Shown: positions 36,960 through 48,784, counted from the stretch's first letter. The stretch: DNA of 64,000 nt from Hypomesus transpacificus (GCF_021917145.1 NC_061080.1:2275497-2339496), one strand, 5' to 3'. The notes: generated by a model from the letters alone, not told the origin. A program made the numbers and translations.

Positions 36960-38085
36960 TTACTATTCATAGTACTTACTTCCGGCACTATCCCCTCTGC
37001 CTTCAAAAAAGCCAGAGTTAGCCCTCTACTCAAAAAACCCTCCATTAACCCAGCCATCCTCCGGAACGACAGACCAGTATCACTGCTATCCTTCTTTTCA
37101 AAAACTAGAATCAACTAGGATCGAGGCATGCCTCACAGACATCTCCGCCTGGATGACCAAGCAACACCTCCAGCTGAACCTCGCCAAAACACTTCTCATC
37201 ACCCCGGCCAAACCCTCCATTTCCCACAATCTCTCAATCACCCTGGGATCTGCGACGGTGATCCCTTCATCCTTTGCCAGGAACCTCGGAGTTACCATGG
37301 GTGACAAGCTCTCCCTCACAGCCCACATTGCTGCAGTCTCCCGGTCATGTAGATTCACCCTCTACAACATCCGGAAGATCACCCTCTCCAGACGATTCAG
37401 AACGCAGCAGCCCGCCTGGTCTTCAACCTACCCAGACGCTCCCATGTTACCCCGCTCCTCATCTCCCTTCACTGGCTACCCATCACAGCCCGTATCAGTT
37501 TCAAGACCCTGGTACTGACCTTCCGAGCGGTGAACAGGACTGCACCCGACTACATCAAGTCTCTCCTACAGCCTTACATCCCCACCCGCCACCTACGGTC
37601 TTCTTCAGACAACCGCCTGGTGGTCCCACCGCTCAAGACCGCCCGGTCTCAACACAAGCTCTTCTCCTGTCTGGCTCCCCAGTGGTGGAATCAACTCCCC
37701 ACCTCCATCAGAGACAATGACTGTCTCCCCACCTTCAAGAAAAGGCTTAAGACGCACTTGTTCCGGGAGTACAACGGTACTTAGGAATGATTTGCTGGAC
37801 CTAATGTTAGTTTCCTCCAGGATCACAATGACTCTTATTGAGAGACTTGTTGCTCTTGTTGGTTAGTTGTAACTGATTTAAAACTCTTGTACTCGCTGTG
37901 AAGTACTTTACTGTTGCTTGCTTTTCTACAGGTACACTCTTGCACTTTTTGAGGTTCATGTTGTTTAATTGTAACTTGTTTAACTACATGCTCTTATGGT
38001 TCTTCCTTTTGGCACTTTGGCACTTGGTTTTTCACAATATATGCTTCATGTTTCAACTACCCACAATGGCTTGGGGGGTGTATCA
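36960..38085 (+). mobile_element. L2-type LINE fragment: reverse transcriptase C-terminal part and 3' UTR
   Basis: 36960-37116 encodes a piece of the RT (PSAFKKARVSPLLKKP, RPVSLLSFFSKT). After an internal deletion, 37127-37784 encodes the C-terminal part (ISAWMTKQHLQLNLAKT, NLGVTMGDKLSL, RTAPDYIKSLLQPYIPTR, WWNQLPTSIRDNDCL, FKKRLKTHLFREYNG). Frame breaks occur near 37370-37400, so it is not functional. The 3' UTR (37755-38085) recurs at 39339. Confidence 0.85.
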
Positions 38086-38260
38086 AAGACAAATACCACA
38101 CCCTCTTTTTATTTATTGCTTCATCACTGGAACTGGTATTTATAGAAACATGTTATGAAATGATCCCATCGGTTCCGGAAAAAGGGAAAGTTCTCGTGTG
38201 AAGCCCTTTTCCTTGGTATCAATGTGTCTTTAAGATGGGTTCCATTAAAGTTAATAATTC

Positions 38261-38384
38261 CCTAACTGGTTAATGCTGTTGCCTCACAGCAAAAAGGCTC
38301 TGGATTTGATTCCCTCTTGAGGCTTACCTGTGCTCAGGTGGGTTTTCCATCTAGCCTTTCTGTGTGAAGTTTGCATGTTCTCCA
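38261..38384 (+). mobile_element. Degraded DANA/V-SINE-like tRNA-derived SINE
   Basis: ACTGGTTAATGCTGTTGCC, CACAGCAAAAAGGCTCTGG, a box-B-like GGATTTGATTCCC, and then CCTTTCTGTGTGAAGTTTGC with CATGTTCTCC. This order is typical of a widespread vertebrate SINE whose head reads GTTAGCACTGTTGCCTCACA. The copy is old and partial. Confidence 0.6.
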
Positions 38385-39338
38385 CGTGATCACCAGGACT
38401 ATGTGCCACCAATTTTTATTTTACTTTGACCACTCTTAGTAGAGCTGAAATATGGGGCTCTAAAGGTGACCCCTGTCAAGGGTTCAAAGGTCAATATATC
38501 AGATAAAGGTTGACAGAAATGTGTCAAACTTACATAAATTACCCTAAAAGCTAAGATCTTTCCAAAAATGGGTTTGATGTTGTTGTACGACAAAGTCTTT
38601 TAAAAATCCAAACCTGCCATTGCAGTGAGTTGACCCAAGTACAGATTCCAAGACCATTCAGTGGTCAAAGTCAAATTATTTTTTGGTGGCACAGTCATGG
38701 TTTAGCACAAACAATATTAGGGTACAGACCCACTTGTGCTTTTGTTTAACCCCAAACTTAGAAGATGATAATTTGCTCTGCATAAGACATGGTCTAAACA
38801 AACCCCACTATCAAATTAGGGTTAGGGGTTTGTTGTCCTTGGTGGTACATGTTCGTGGCTTAGCCTGACGAATATTCAATAGCGCCACCTCGAAGTGTCT
38901 CCTTGAAGCTATATTTAGCCGGTTTTGTTTGTCAAATTGTGTAATTTTGCATAATTAAACACGTTTTTAGAAACAATCTGATTACTTCGTTTTACGATTG
39001 TTCGGAATCTCTTTAGTTTTTTTAAGAACGACAGTTCGCTACGATTAGCTTTCAGCGAACTCAGGGTTCCGTTGGAGGTATTTGCGTAGTAACTGCACGC
39101 AAAACAGGGATTTAGCGTATGGCACGCAAAATACAAGAGTAAACCCCTGTCATAGATACGCAGAAGTTTGAGATTAGGTTGTTTGACCTTGACAAATTAA
39201 ATAATTCCCAGTGATAAAAACACCTTACACATGGTCAAACAACCTTATCTGTTGTTTATATCATCATATCTTACATACTGTTTAGGTCATAAGTGTTTGA
39301 CTTTTTACATTTATTTATGAATTCTACTTTTTTTTATT

Positions 39339-39787
39339 GTTCCGGGAGTACAACGACATTTAGGAATGCTTGGCTGGACTTGATGTTAGTTTCCTCCAGG
39401 TTCACAGTGACTCTTATTTAGAGACTTGTTGCTCTTGTTGGCTAGTTATAACGGATTTAAACTTTTTGTACTCGCTGTGAAATATTTTACTGTTGATTGT
39501 ACTTCTACAGGTACATTCTTGCACTTTTTGGGTTTCATGCTGTTCAATTGTACTTTCACCTTTTTTAGTTTTATGTTGTTTAATTGTAACTTGTTTAACT
39601 GCATGCTCTCATGGTTCTTCCCTTTGGCACTTATTTGGTTTTTCACAATGTATGCTTCATGTTTTGGCTGCTTGCAATATTTGGGGCTACCTCGTTGTCA
39701 TGATCAGTGACCTATGCTCTTTTGTAAAGATCTCTCTTGGAAGTCGCTTTGGATAAAAGCGTCTGCTAAATGCATAAATGTAAATGT
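39339..39787 (+). mobile_element. L2-type LINE 3' end
   Basis: The first 300 bp repeat the 3' UTR of the element at 37755-38085 (TTCCGGGAGTACAACG, TGATGTTAGTTTCCTCCAGG, GAGACTTGTTGCTC). This copy also keeps the terminal part GGATAAAAGCGTCTGCTAAA followed by TGCATAAATGTAAATG, so it shows the true 3' end of the LINE. Confidence 0.8.
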
Positions 39788-40940
39788 GAGATTCACATAT
39801 TGTATGCACCTTCCTGCCACAGTAAATTTTGTTTTGTGTAAACTTACATGGCAATAAAAACAAATTCTGATTCTGATTGGAGACCCTTTTTTTCATCACA
39901 AGCTTTTTTTTCTATAACATAATGCTGTTACTTTTATGAACCAGTCAGGAAGAGGAGGTTTCAAAATAGCTTCTAAGGTTTGTGGCATGCACGTTTAAGT
40001 CACATGCATTTGAAAAGATTCTTTGTTCTTGACAGATTTGTTTTCGTTCTGTTCTTTTCATCAGCCACCGGATGATGAAAGATAAAAAATGTAGAATCTG
40101 TTCTATGCTGCCTGGGATATTTTCTGATTAACTTCAGTTCCAAATATACAAAATAATACTAATTGAGTGACCTAAGTGATTGTAAACGGGAATAAAACTT
40201 TCTAAGAGCCATATGTCAACTTTTGTAAATAAATATCTGAGGTTTAAAAAATCCTAATTGTGTTGACATAGTTGCACTTTTTACCATAATTCCATGTCAT
40301 TGGCACCCTTTTCCCCCATTTTCAGTTGCATGGTATGTGAAATCTTAAAACCTTTATGTAGACTCATAAGATATATGAAGCCTTTTATATGTTTGGTCCA
40401 TGCTGAAGATATCTTTGGCATCATAGCACATGTAAACATACTGTATCATTTGGTTGGAAAATGTGAAATAGAGCAACCTGCTGAAAGAAGTAGTTTCTCC
40501 TTGACAAATTGTCTTTTCCCTAATGAACTTTGACAGGGCCATGCAATATGTGGGAGGTACTCTATGGTATTTTCATTAAGGCTGGCTGGGTGGTTTACGA
40601 TCTAACAGGACTTTCACTTTGTGGATGTGTGGACCCACGACTAACAACAGCATTACGAGACTCATAGCACACACACATTTCCCCCAAATGGTTTTAATGA
40701 CACAAGCTGTGAAATGATCGTGACTTTTCCGAGTGACAGAAAGACAAGGTGGCCAAGGACAGTTGAGGAATGCGTTTTTTTTTTTTACAAAAAAATGTTG
40801 AAGGGTGACTTCCAACTGAAAAAAAGGGGGCTGGCTCCTTCTTAGCACGGACAATAGCAGGTAGTGTGTGTGTGTGTGTGTGTGTTGTGAATGGTGGGCT
40901 GTCAACAACAATGGCCCAGCCTCTTTTTGGGGGGGGTTCT
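39788..40940. other. Intergenic DNA upstream of keratin C
   Basis: No gene or transposon was recognised. A (GT)n run lies at 40863-40886. The last part is the probable upstream control region of keratin C. Confidence 0.4.
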
Positions 40941-40947
40941 TAACAGG

Positions 40948-40954
40948 TATTTAA
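40948..40954 (+). promoter_or_regulatory. Possible TATA box of keratin C
   Basis: TATTTAA lies 137 bp upstream of the ATG at 41091. It is weaker than the boxes of A, D and E. Confidence 0.5.
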
Positions 40955-41090
40955 CCAGCTGACCTGCCTTGTACCTGACACTGTAAATCAGCCCTCCAGC
41001 AACAGCCTCCAGCATTGCTCCAGAGCCTCCTGTCAATCTCCCTGATCCAGCAGCAGCAGCAGCAGAACCTCCCGCACCTCCACCACCATC

Positions 41091-44000
41091 ATGTCTTTCA
41101 GATCCAACGTCCCCCGCACCCTCAGCGTGTACGGCGGTGCCGGAGGCCACGGCACCCGCATCTCCTCGGCCCACGTGGGGTCCCTCTACGGCTCCGCCGG
41201 CGGCGGAGGCTTCAACCTGAGCGACGGCCTGGACCTCCACGTGTCGGCCAACGAGAAGGCCACCATGCAGAACCTGAACGATCGCCTGGCCTCCTACCTG
41301 GAGAAGGTGCGTACCCTGGAGAAGGACAACGCCCAGCTGGAGAAGCAGATCAGGGAGTGGTACGAGAAAAGGACGGTGGTGTGCCACGATTACACCTCCT
41401 ACTTTGTCACCATCAACGACCTGCAGGACAAGGTAAACCCGAGAGGAAGATGGGAGTGGAGATGAAAGAGTGGGCGTGTGTCTGTGTTTTTGGTCCCCTG
41501 ACGATGTCTGTGTTTGTACGGCGGTGACACTTGTTCATCTACCTCCGTAGGTGTTTGTGAATGTGTGTACGTATGCGTTTGTGAATGTGTGTGGTATGTG
41601 TTTGTGAATGTGTGTGCGTATGTGTTCGTGAATATGTGTGTGCGTATGTATTTGTGCAGGAATGCAGGTGCTGTATTTGAGGGTGGAGGGATGATGAGAC
41701 ATTAGACTGACAAGATCGATAAGTCACCGCCAAAGTTTAAGAACGCAGGGAGCTTCATGCCTGAGAAGAAACGATGATAATGTTTGCCAAGTTTGTCTCC
41801 ATAGCAATAGTGATATGGCACGTATGGGATAGGGGCTGTGCAGTTCAACATTTAATTAAGTAGAGCTTGTCTGTTGTCAGGGGCGCCGTATAAGGGGGAA
41901 AAGTTAGGACAATTCTAAGGGCCCCTGACTGACAGGGGCCCCAAAAATGTAAAAACTAATGGAAATGATAAACTGTTTTTTATCTTTTTTTTTTTGCCGC
42001 CCAAAATTTGTAGTGCTGTTGTAGCATGCCACAAAACACCACTCTTGCTTTAGTCTATATTGATAGCTTTTCACATCTATATGAATGATTTACATGTCAA
42101 ACTGACTATAATGTCAGTTTGCACAGTAGTACATTCAAACCATTCTCATGGAGGGTTGTGTGGCATTGAATTAAGGTCAATTCTTACATGGGGATATATC
42201 TTGGAAGGGAAAATGTGAAAGTTTGTTCTTTTGCTGTCTTCTTAAGATCCGTGTTGCATCCAAGAGCAATGCCAAGACGATCCTGGACATGGACAATGCC
42301 AAACTGGCTGCAGGGGACTTTAAAATGAAGTGAGTGTCTGGAACTTGTCTGTTTGTGTGTATCTGTGTATGAAGATGCACAAAAGATCTTTGTGAGAGTG
42401 TGCATACAAGTCAGTGTGTGCACAGCATGTATGTGTCCTCACACGTATGTGTTTTTTGCCTCTTGCATTCATATGGACACACACACGCGAGTTCGCAGAC
42501 GTCCACATACCGTCATCCCAACCAAAGCACGACCAGTGAACTCTACTAATTGCATGACCCCTCCCAACTATAACCTCTGACCTTCACCGATCAGGTTTGA
42601 GAACGAGCTGGCCATGAGGATGGCGGTTGATGCCGACATCGCCGGCCTGAAGAAGGTTCTGGACGAGATGAACCTGAGCCGCTCAGACCTGGAGATGCAG
42701 TACGAGGGTCTGAAGGAGGAGATCATCATGCTCAAGAAGAACCACGAGGAGGTAGGGAACGCAAGAGCCACAGGCCCGGTACAGATACCAACCCTACCCC
42801 CACACACAAATACATGACAGAAGTCACTGATGAACTCTAGCTCCCTACTTAGAGCAAAAAAAAACTTTGTCTACGTCCAGACACAAGCTCCAGGGCTATG
42901 AGCTGTAACATAGGGAAATCTCAGTCCCTTAACTACCGCCAAACCCCTTTACTTACTTTGTCTTACACCCCCTAAATGAGCCCCTGCTTTCCACTCACAG
43001 AAGGAGTTCATCATTGTGTCCGTTCATCATCAACGTCAAACTGAAAAGGAAACGGAGAACGGATAAACAAAAGATAATTGATTCACTTTGAGGGTTATCT
43101 ATCACACGAAGACATATTTGTCTTCTCTTGGCTGCTGACATCTATCTTCTGACACTTACACAATCTAATACAAACAGAGGACTCTCTCTCACGCCTACAA
43201 AAAGTAATAATTACGTTGGTAGACGTGAATAGGGAATGACGTGTGTACATAGGTTTGCTTTCCTAACGCAAACAGTAGTAGTAGTAGTAAAGGTTCACCA
43301 CCTGTTGGAGTTATTGATTACATTCTTGGAACAAAAGACCAGTGTTGCACATTCATGCCAATGTAACATTCTGTCCACTTTCTACTCCACTCACATTATA
43401 GTATGAAGTAAAGTGATGTTGCACACATGAGCAGATTTGAACGTAAAGGATGATCCTATAACATTCAATCAACTGCACCCAATTGTTTTACAAGGGCAGT
43501 CAATGTTTTGCACGCAAACTCGAGCACTCTTCTGGATTCCTCTGGTTTCCATTTACAGATGGATTGGGTGTTTAAACACACACTGACACTCCTGCCCCGA
43601 CCCCCTTCCCTTTCCCTTTCCTTCCATTCTTCGTCCTCTCCATTAGCTCACCGCAACCTTTCTGTGCCTCCACACGCACCTACAAACACACGCATAACAG
43701 TTCCAGCAGATCAAATAAAAGTGCAATAAAACCCTAAGACACAGTTGTACACAAACAGCACCAAGTGCTAAGGATACAAAGCAGTAACAGGAAGGAATTG
43801 TCAATAGGGTTTGGATATTGACAATATGACATGATTAGTAAGACAGTCACGCACTTTCCAAACTGCTTTGAATACTGCCCCTTGGCCACCATGATGTGTT
43901 TCTAATGGTGACAAACCTGACCTTTGACCTTTCCCAATGTAGGAGCTGGCCCTGTTGAGGGCGCACATGGGCGGCCAGGTGAACGTGTCGGTGGACGCAC

Positions 44001-46598
44001 CGCCCTCTATGGACCTGAACCAGACCATGACTGAGATCAGGGAACACTACGAGGCAGTGGCCGCCAAGAACCGCAAAGACTTGGATGCCTGGTACCAGAC
44101 GAAGGTTAGCAGAACCCACAGGTCTATTAGGATCCATCGGGGAGAGTCGTTTTTGTGTTAGTTGCAAGAGAAACCGAGTTGAGCCTGCCTCTTCGAAGAG
44201 TTTGCCTTTTGGTGGCGAGGCTGACTGAAGTGTTGTTCATGTGAAGGAAGGAAACGTGATGAGCGATGCAGTGACATGTGACACAAACGCACGATTATTA
44301 TGATTATGTGCAGGTATGTTGCATTGTATGTATGTCAGTTGCATTTCCACCAGTTTGTCGTCAAATGCATCTGATATTTGCTGCGAAACCGACGAGAGAG
44401 GCGATGTCCAACAATCATCATTTGCTATGCGGAAATAAGGGTGTTATTTGCTGACTAATGTGTTTTTTCATCAGATGTGCACAGTTGAGCAGGAAGTTGT
44501 CATTCAGAACGAAGGTCTCGTCAGCTGTCGCACCGAGGTGAAGGAGCTCAAGAGCACCCTCCAGAGGCTACAGATTGAACTGCAGTCCTGCACAAGCATG
44601 GTGAGCACTAAGCGGAACACATTGCCTGACTTGACAATAACTGACAGACACCCTGTGGTGAGAGGGAAACGTTTTCATCTTGTAAATCCACCACAGATAA
44701 ACTGATTTGGCACTGTGCTGACTTTAAGCCGACACTTCATCTTAACACCCCCTTCCCCCCTCCCCCCCAAATCGGACAAAGGGAGAGAATAAACGAGTTT
44801 CACATTGACACAAAACACATTTTAGAATGTGCGGTCAGGCTGGTGCACACACTCTCACCACAATCCCCAGTTAAAGACATTCCACAACAATTAAGGCTAA
44901 GAGTAGCCTTAACAACATCCGTATTTGCCCCTCTGCGGTATCAACATATACGTACACCCATTCCAACCCATTTACCTTTTCCATATGACCACCCAACATA
45001 GAAACAATCCCTGGAGGGCACCTTATCAGAGACCCAGGCCCGCTACTCTGCCCAACTGTCAGGCCTCCAGGATGTGGTGACCAGCCTGGAGAGCCAGCTG
45101 TCCCGACTCCACGGCAACATCGCAAGCCACAGGCAGGAGTACAACGACCTGCTGGACCTCAAGACCAGGTTGGAGATGGAGATCGCCGAGTACAGGAGGC
45201 TGCTGGACGGAGAGGACGAAGTGTGAGTGCCTGGAAGAGGGGGACTGGGGAGGAGGGGAGGAGGGGAGCCTGCAGGGAGATGGGGACTGGGGAGGAGGGG
45301 AGCCTGCAGGGAGAGGGGGACTGGGGAGAAGGGGATCCTGCAGGGAGATGGGGACTGGGGAGGAGGGGAGCCTGCAGGGAGAGGGGGACTGGGGAGGAGG
45401 GGAGCCTGCAGGGAGATGGGGACTGGGGAGGAGGGGAGCCTGCAGGGAGAGGGGGACTGGGGAGGAGGGGAGCCTGCAGGGAGATGGGGACTGGGGAAGA
45501 GGGGAGCCTGCAGGGAAAGGGGGACTGGGGAGGAGGGGAGCCTGCAGGGAGAGGGGGACTGGGGAGGAGGGGATCCTGCAGGGAGAGGGGGACTGGGGAA
45601 AAGGGGAGCCTGCAGGGAGAGGGGGACTGGGCAGGAGGGGAGCCTGCAGGGAGAGGGGGACTGGGGAGGAGGGGAGCCTGCAGGGAGAAGGGGACTGGGG
45701 AGGAGGGGAGCCTGCAGGGAGAGGGGGACTGGGGAGGAGGGGAGCCTGCAGGGAGAGGGGGACTGGGGAGGAGGGGAGCCTGCAGGGAGATGGGGACTGG
45801 GGAGGAGGGGAGCCTGCAGGGAGAGGGGGACTGGGGAGGAGGGGAGCCTGCAGGGAGATGGGGACTGGGGAGGAGGGGAGCCTGCAGGGAGAGGGGGACT
45901 GGGGAAGAGGGGAGCCTGCAGGGAAAGGGGGACTGGGGAGGAGGGGAGCCTGCAGGGAGAGGGGGACTGGGGAGGAGGGGATCCTGCAGGGAAAGGGGGA
46001 CTGGGGAAAAGGGGAGCCTGCAGGGAGAGGGGGACTGGGCAGGAGGGGAGCCTGCAGGGAGAGGGGGACTGGGGAGGAGGGGAGCTTGCAGGGAGAGGGG
46101 GACTGGGGAGGAGGGGAACCTGCAGGGAGAGGGGGACTGGGGAGGAGGGGAGAGAAGGATAGATAGGAGAGAAGGATGTGGAAAGAGCGGACAGGAAGGG
46201 GGAGGTTGGAATTTAAGTGGTGGTATAGGAAAGGTGTGGAGGTGAAAGAAACTGAGATAAACGACCTGATAGGCATGTGATTAAACTGTGTTTTTCCCGT
46301 CTTTTTCTCTCCTTCGAAACGCCATCCCAATAGCACCAAACAAGGTAAGCATGTTTCTTGCTAAAATCAATAACTCCCTGAAGATTTTGCAAAGCTGAAT
46401 AATATGTGTTATATTGTTCCGGTCATGTTTTATGATCATTATAAGATTGTCAATGCTATTCTAAGATGTGGTTCTCGTTTATTTCTTGGCTTCTTAGTGG
46501 TCACCAAGGTCATCACAGTGGTGGAGACTGTGATCGATGGAAAAGTGGTCCAGTCCTCCAAGACGGTAGACGTGGATGTGGATGAGATTGAGTCTTAA
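41091..46598 (+). CDS. Type I keratin C (8 exons, 400 aa)
   Basis: Exons: 41091-41432, 42247-42329, 42595-42751, 43943-44104, 44475-44600, 45002-45222, 46334-46344, 46498-46598. All are GT-AG and the total is 1203 nt with stop. The head is short (1-53), the rod runs from [20 protein letters not shown] (about 54) to [12 protein letters not shown] (about 360), and the tail includes [12 protein letters not shown] and ends DVDVDEIES. Exon 7 is an 11-nt microexon (codes through TKQ). The same two tail exons, with their acceptors, recur in the duplicated copy at 58518 and 58694, which supports the model. Intron 6 carries a minisatellite of about 27 copies. Coil 2 has several Cys residues (MCTVEQE, SCRTEV, LQSCTSM) not seen in the other four keratins. 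Function: acidic keratin subunit of epithelial filaments. Confidence 0.94.
41549..41660. repeat. GT-rich minisatellite in keratin C intron 1
   Basis: Repeated GTGTTTGTGAATGTGTGT and close variants with GTAT steps. Confidence 0.75.
41878..42010. mobile_element. Possible transposon fragment in keratin C intron 1
   Basis: It starts CAGGGGCGCCGTATAAG, the kind of end found on hAT elements, and contains GGGCCCCTGACTGACAGGGG. No matching right end or target duplication was found, so the class and right limit are uncertain. Confidence 0.35.
45232..46155. repeat. 34-bp G-rich minisatellite in keratin C intron 6
   Basis: About 27 copies of a 34-bp unit, CCTGCAGGGAGAGGGGGACT followed by GGGGAGGAGGGGAG, starting within about 10 bp of the exon 6 donor. 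Unit variants (GGGAGATGG, GGGAAAGGG, GGGGAAAAGG, GGGCAGGAGG, GATCCTGCAG) occur in the same order twice, 408 bp apart, which is exactly 12 units. Having no stop codon and a length of 34 (not divisible by three), it reads open in all three forward frames and on the reverse strand; those frames are not genes. Confidence 0.95.
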
Positions 46599-46616
46599 CT
46601 TACCAACACCTAAAGA

Positions 46617-46628
46617 AATAAAAATAAA
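46617..46628 (+). other. Twin polyadenylation signals of keratin C
   Basis: AATAAA at 46617-46622 and again at 46623-46628, about 20 bp past the stop codon. The single signal AATAAA at 58817 is the counterpart in the duplicated copy. Confidence 0.8.
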
Positions 46629-46822
46629 CAAAATGAAAACAGACTTTTATTTCATTTGTCATTTACAAAAAAGGGAGAGGATCAAAACTGTGTCCGTTTT
46701 GAAAGAGAAACGATCACGTCTTGAGAAATGACATGCTTCTCATCTTTTTAGGGCAACAACAATGAATCCACCTCTAACTGTACCCAATACTTTGATAACA
46801 AAAACTTTACATTTTACTTGAC

Positions 46823-48708
46823 CAGAGGCCTGTTCCATAAAGAGAGTTTACCGAATAAGCCAGACTTTAGTTGGTTAGTCGGACTCATTTCTAGTTCATT
46901 CGGTTCCATAAAGCTATCTTAAAGTAGTTCGAACTCAGTTACTATGGCAACTTAGGCTGCCAAACTTGCCAGGTTACTTGGCAAACAGCAAACTTGCAAA
47001 CTTGGCAGGCTAACTGTAATATATATATTCGTAGGTTGCTAAACCCAAATCTTGTCAATTCCACCTCCGAGAGACTCCACAAAGGGCATGCAACATCATC
47101 ATTGCACGTATTGTGCTCCACAACATCGCCTGCCTGAGGAGAGACCACCAAGGGTGGTTGTAGAGGAGGATTGGAACATTGAACCAATATTTGAAGGCAA
47201 TGAAACAGTCAGGGTAATAAGGGATGTATATGCAAATCATTATTTTGGTTAGCACAAGTTGGCCCACCCGTTGGTGGTAATTGAAGTTCCCAACTCCCAG
47301 AGCCTGTGATGGAAATTTGTTTGAAAGATTGTCTTAAGTCACAATTTGTAGAATATATTTTTTATTTTAACTTGAAGATGCCTGTTGGGGGAAAAGGCAC
47401 ACAGTTACTTGTGTGAAAAACCAGATCAAGTTTAGTTTGAGGTGTCCTCTGTGACATTGCTTGTAAAAAGGGCTATACAAATAAACTGATTTGATTTTGA
47501 TTTGAGGTGCAGTTCTATGAGCATAAGTGAAGCCCTTTGACATTGCTTGTAAAAAGGTCTACAACTAAAATGTGATTTGATATGTGTGGGTGCGATTGTT
47601 TTGATTATGGCAGTTATACTTACATCTTTCTCCAGTTGTTGGATTTCCAATTCCATCTTCCGCATCAATTTTTTTCGTACCTCATCTCTACATCAAGTGC
47701 ATCCATTTTCTTTATAAAGGTATCTCTTTAATACACTTTTTACATTTTCCTCCTTTTTGAAGAGTTAATTATGTTTTGAATGCACTTGTGTTTTATTTAT
47801 TAGTATTATAGGCTACTCACTTTGTCACCGGTGTCAGAGCATGGGGCAGTGTCCTACAACAATTGTTTTGGGAAAAATAAATAAGCATTGGGCATTTTAG
47901 CACAACTAGGGCTTTGGAGCATACAATCATTGCTTACCTCAGCCCTCCTTTATTACACGGACAGTGTCTCCTCATCCTCCTCTCTAAAAGACGGGCCTTC
48001 ACTCAAAAACCATACATTTTTGATGTCCAATGATCACCACTTTACATTAACAGTGAACCAGTGCTTTGAACTTCACACTTACAGGGTCCTCCTGTATGCT
48101 GTCTGGTGTTTCCAACAGGCACACAGACTTGGCCATCACTATGAAACAAATCACATTTGTTTGTTGTTTTTTAGACTTTTGGTCAAGAATATGCAAATAC
48201 AGACACATCAACTAACCTTTTATGTAGTTATGCCTTTGACTACATGGCCTAGATTGTATAATAAAACGGTTACTAAATTAGGTTGGATTGCAGGATATTA
48301 CATTTTACATTTAAACATTGTTTCTACTTACACCTATGCATTCAATCGATCCGTAGTATCTTGCCAGCCTTTCTCTCTTGTTTTATTTATTGCCGCTGTA
48401 TTGCCTTTTTTAGTTTTAAATGTTTGAACTGGTTGTAAAGTTTGAGGAGTGAAGGCTGCTCGGTCGCGGTGAATATGGTTGCACTCTCTCTGCTTTTAGT
48501 CATTGATATGATTCACGTTCTACCTCTCGGGCTTCTTAAGAATAAGGTGCACGTGCAATTAGCTTGACTACTTAAATCTGACTTGAATTAGTAGGAGTCC
48601 GTGAGCTGAAAATGTGCCTTTATGGAACCGCTTTAGCCCCGCTTGATTAATTAAACTAATTTAAGTAGGTCCATCTTTTTTGAGCGGCTTTTATGGAACA
48701 GGCCTCTG
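46823..48708. mobile_element. PIF/Harbinger DNA transposon remnant
   Basis: A 1886-bp element with perfect 19-bp terminal inverted repeats, CAGAGGCCTGTTCCATAAA at the left and its inverse at the right. The flanking trinucleotides GAC and TAC differ by one base, close to the 3-bp duplication expected for this superfamily. At 47086-47140 the plus strand encodes a HARBI1-like C-terminal block (ACNIIIARIVLHNIACLR); after a frameshift EEDWNIEPIFEGNE and VIRDVYANHYFG follow (to 47250). On the minus strand 47625-47690 encodes EVRKKLMRKMELEIQQLEKD, like the C-terminal coil of the accompanying Myb/SANT-like protein. Most of both genes is gone. It is absent from the duplicated copy. Confidence 0.8.
47449..47510 (-). 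repeat. Copy of the interspersed repeat seen at 54363
   Basis: The reverse complement of TTTATTTGTATAGCCCTTTT and the following TACAAGCAATGT with CACAGAGG; a partial second copy lies at 47530-47565. It lies inside the Harbinger remnant. Confidence 0.6.
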
Positions 48709-48784
48709 TACCATAACCTACATGTTACTTGGAGTTCAGGGAAGGGTTAACAAGTCTCCCACAATTCTCCCACACGAACAACTC

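Noticed and set aside
45232-46155. CRISPR-like array (regular 34-bp repeats)
   Set aside because: No unique spacers between repeats, eukaryotic context, no associated genes; it is a direct tandem minisatellite.
45059-46339. Open frames of 272-426 codons on both strands over keratin C intron 6
   Set aside because: They are products of the 34-bp minisatellite, which has no stop codon in any forward frame; the sequence is intronic and the same peptide appears in all three frames.
47888-48427. 179-codon open frame inside the Harbinger element, with hydrophobic stretches
   Set aside because: AT-rich frame with no family similarity to Harbinger proteins or others; probably chance.
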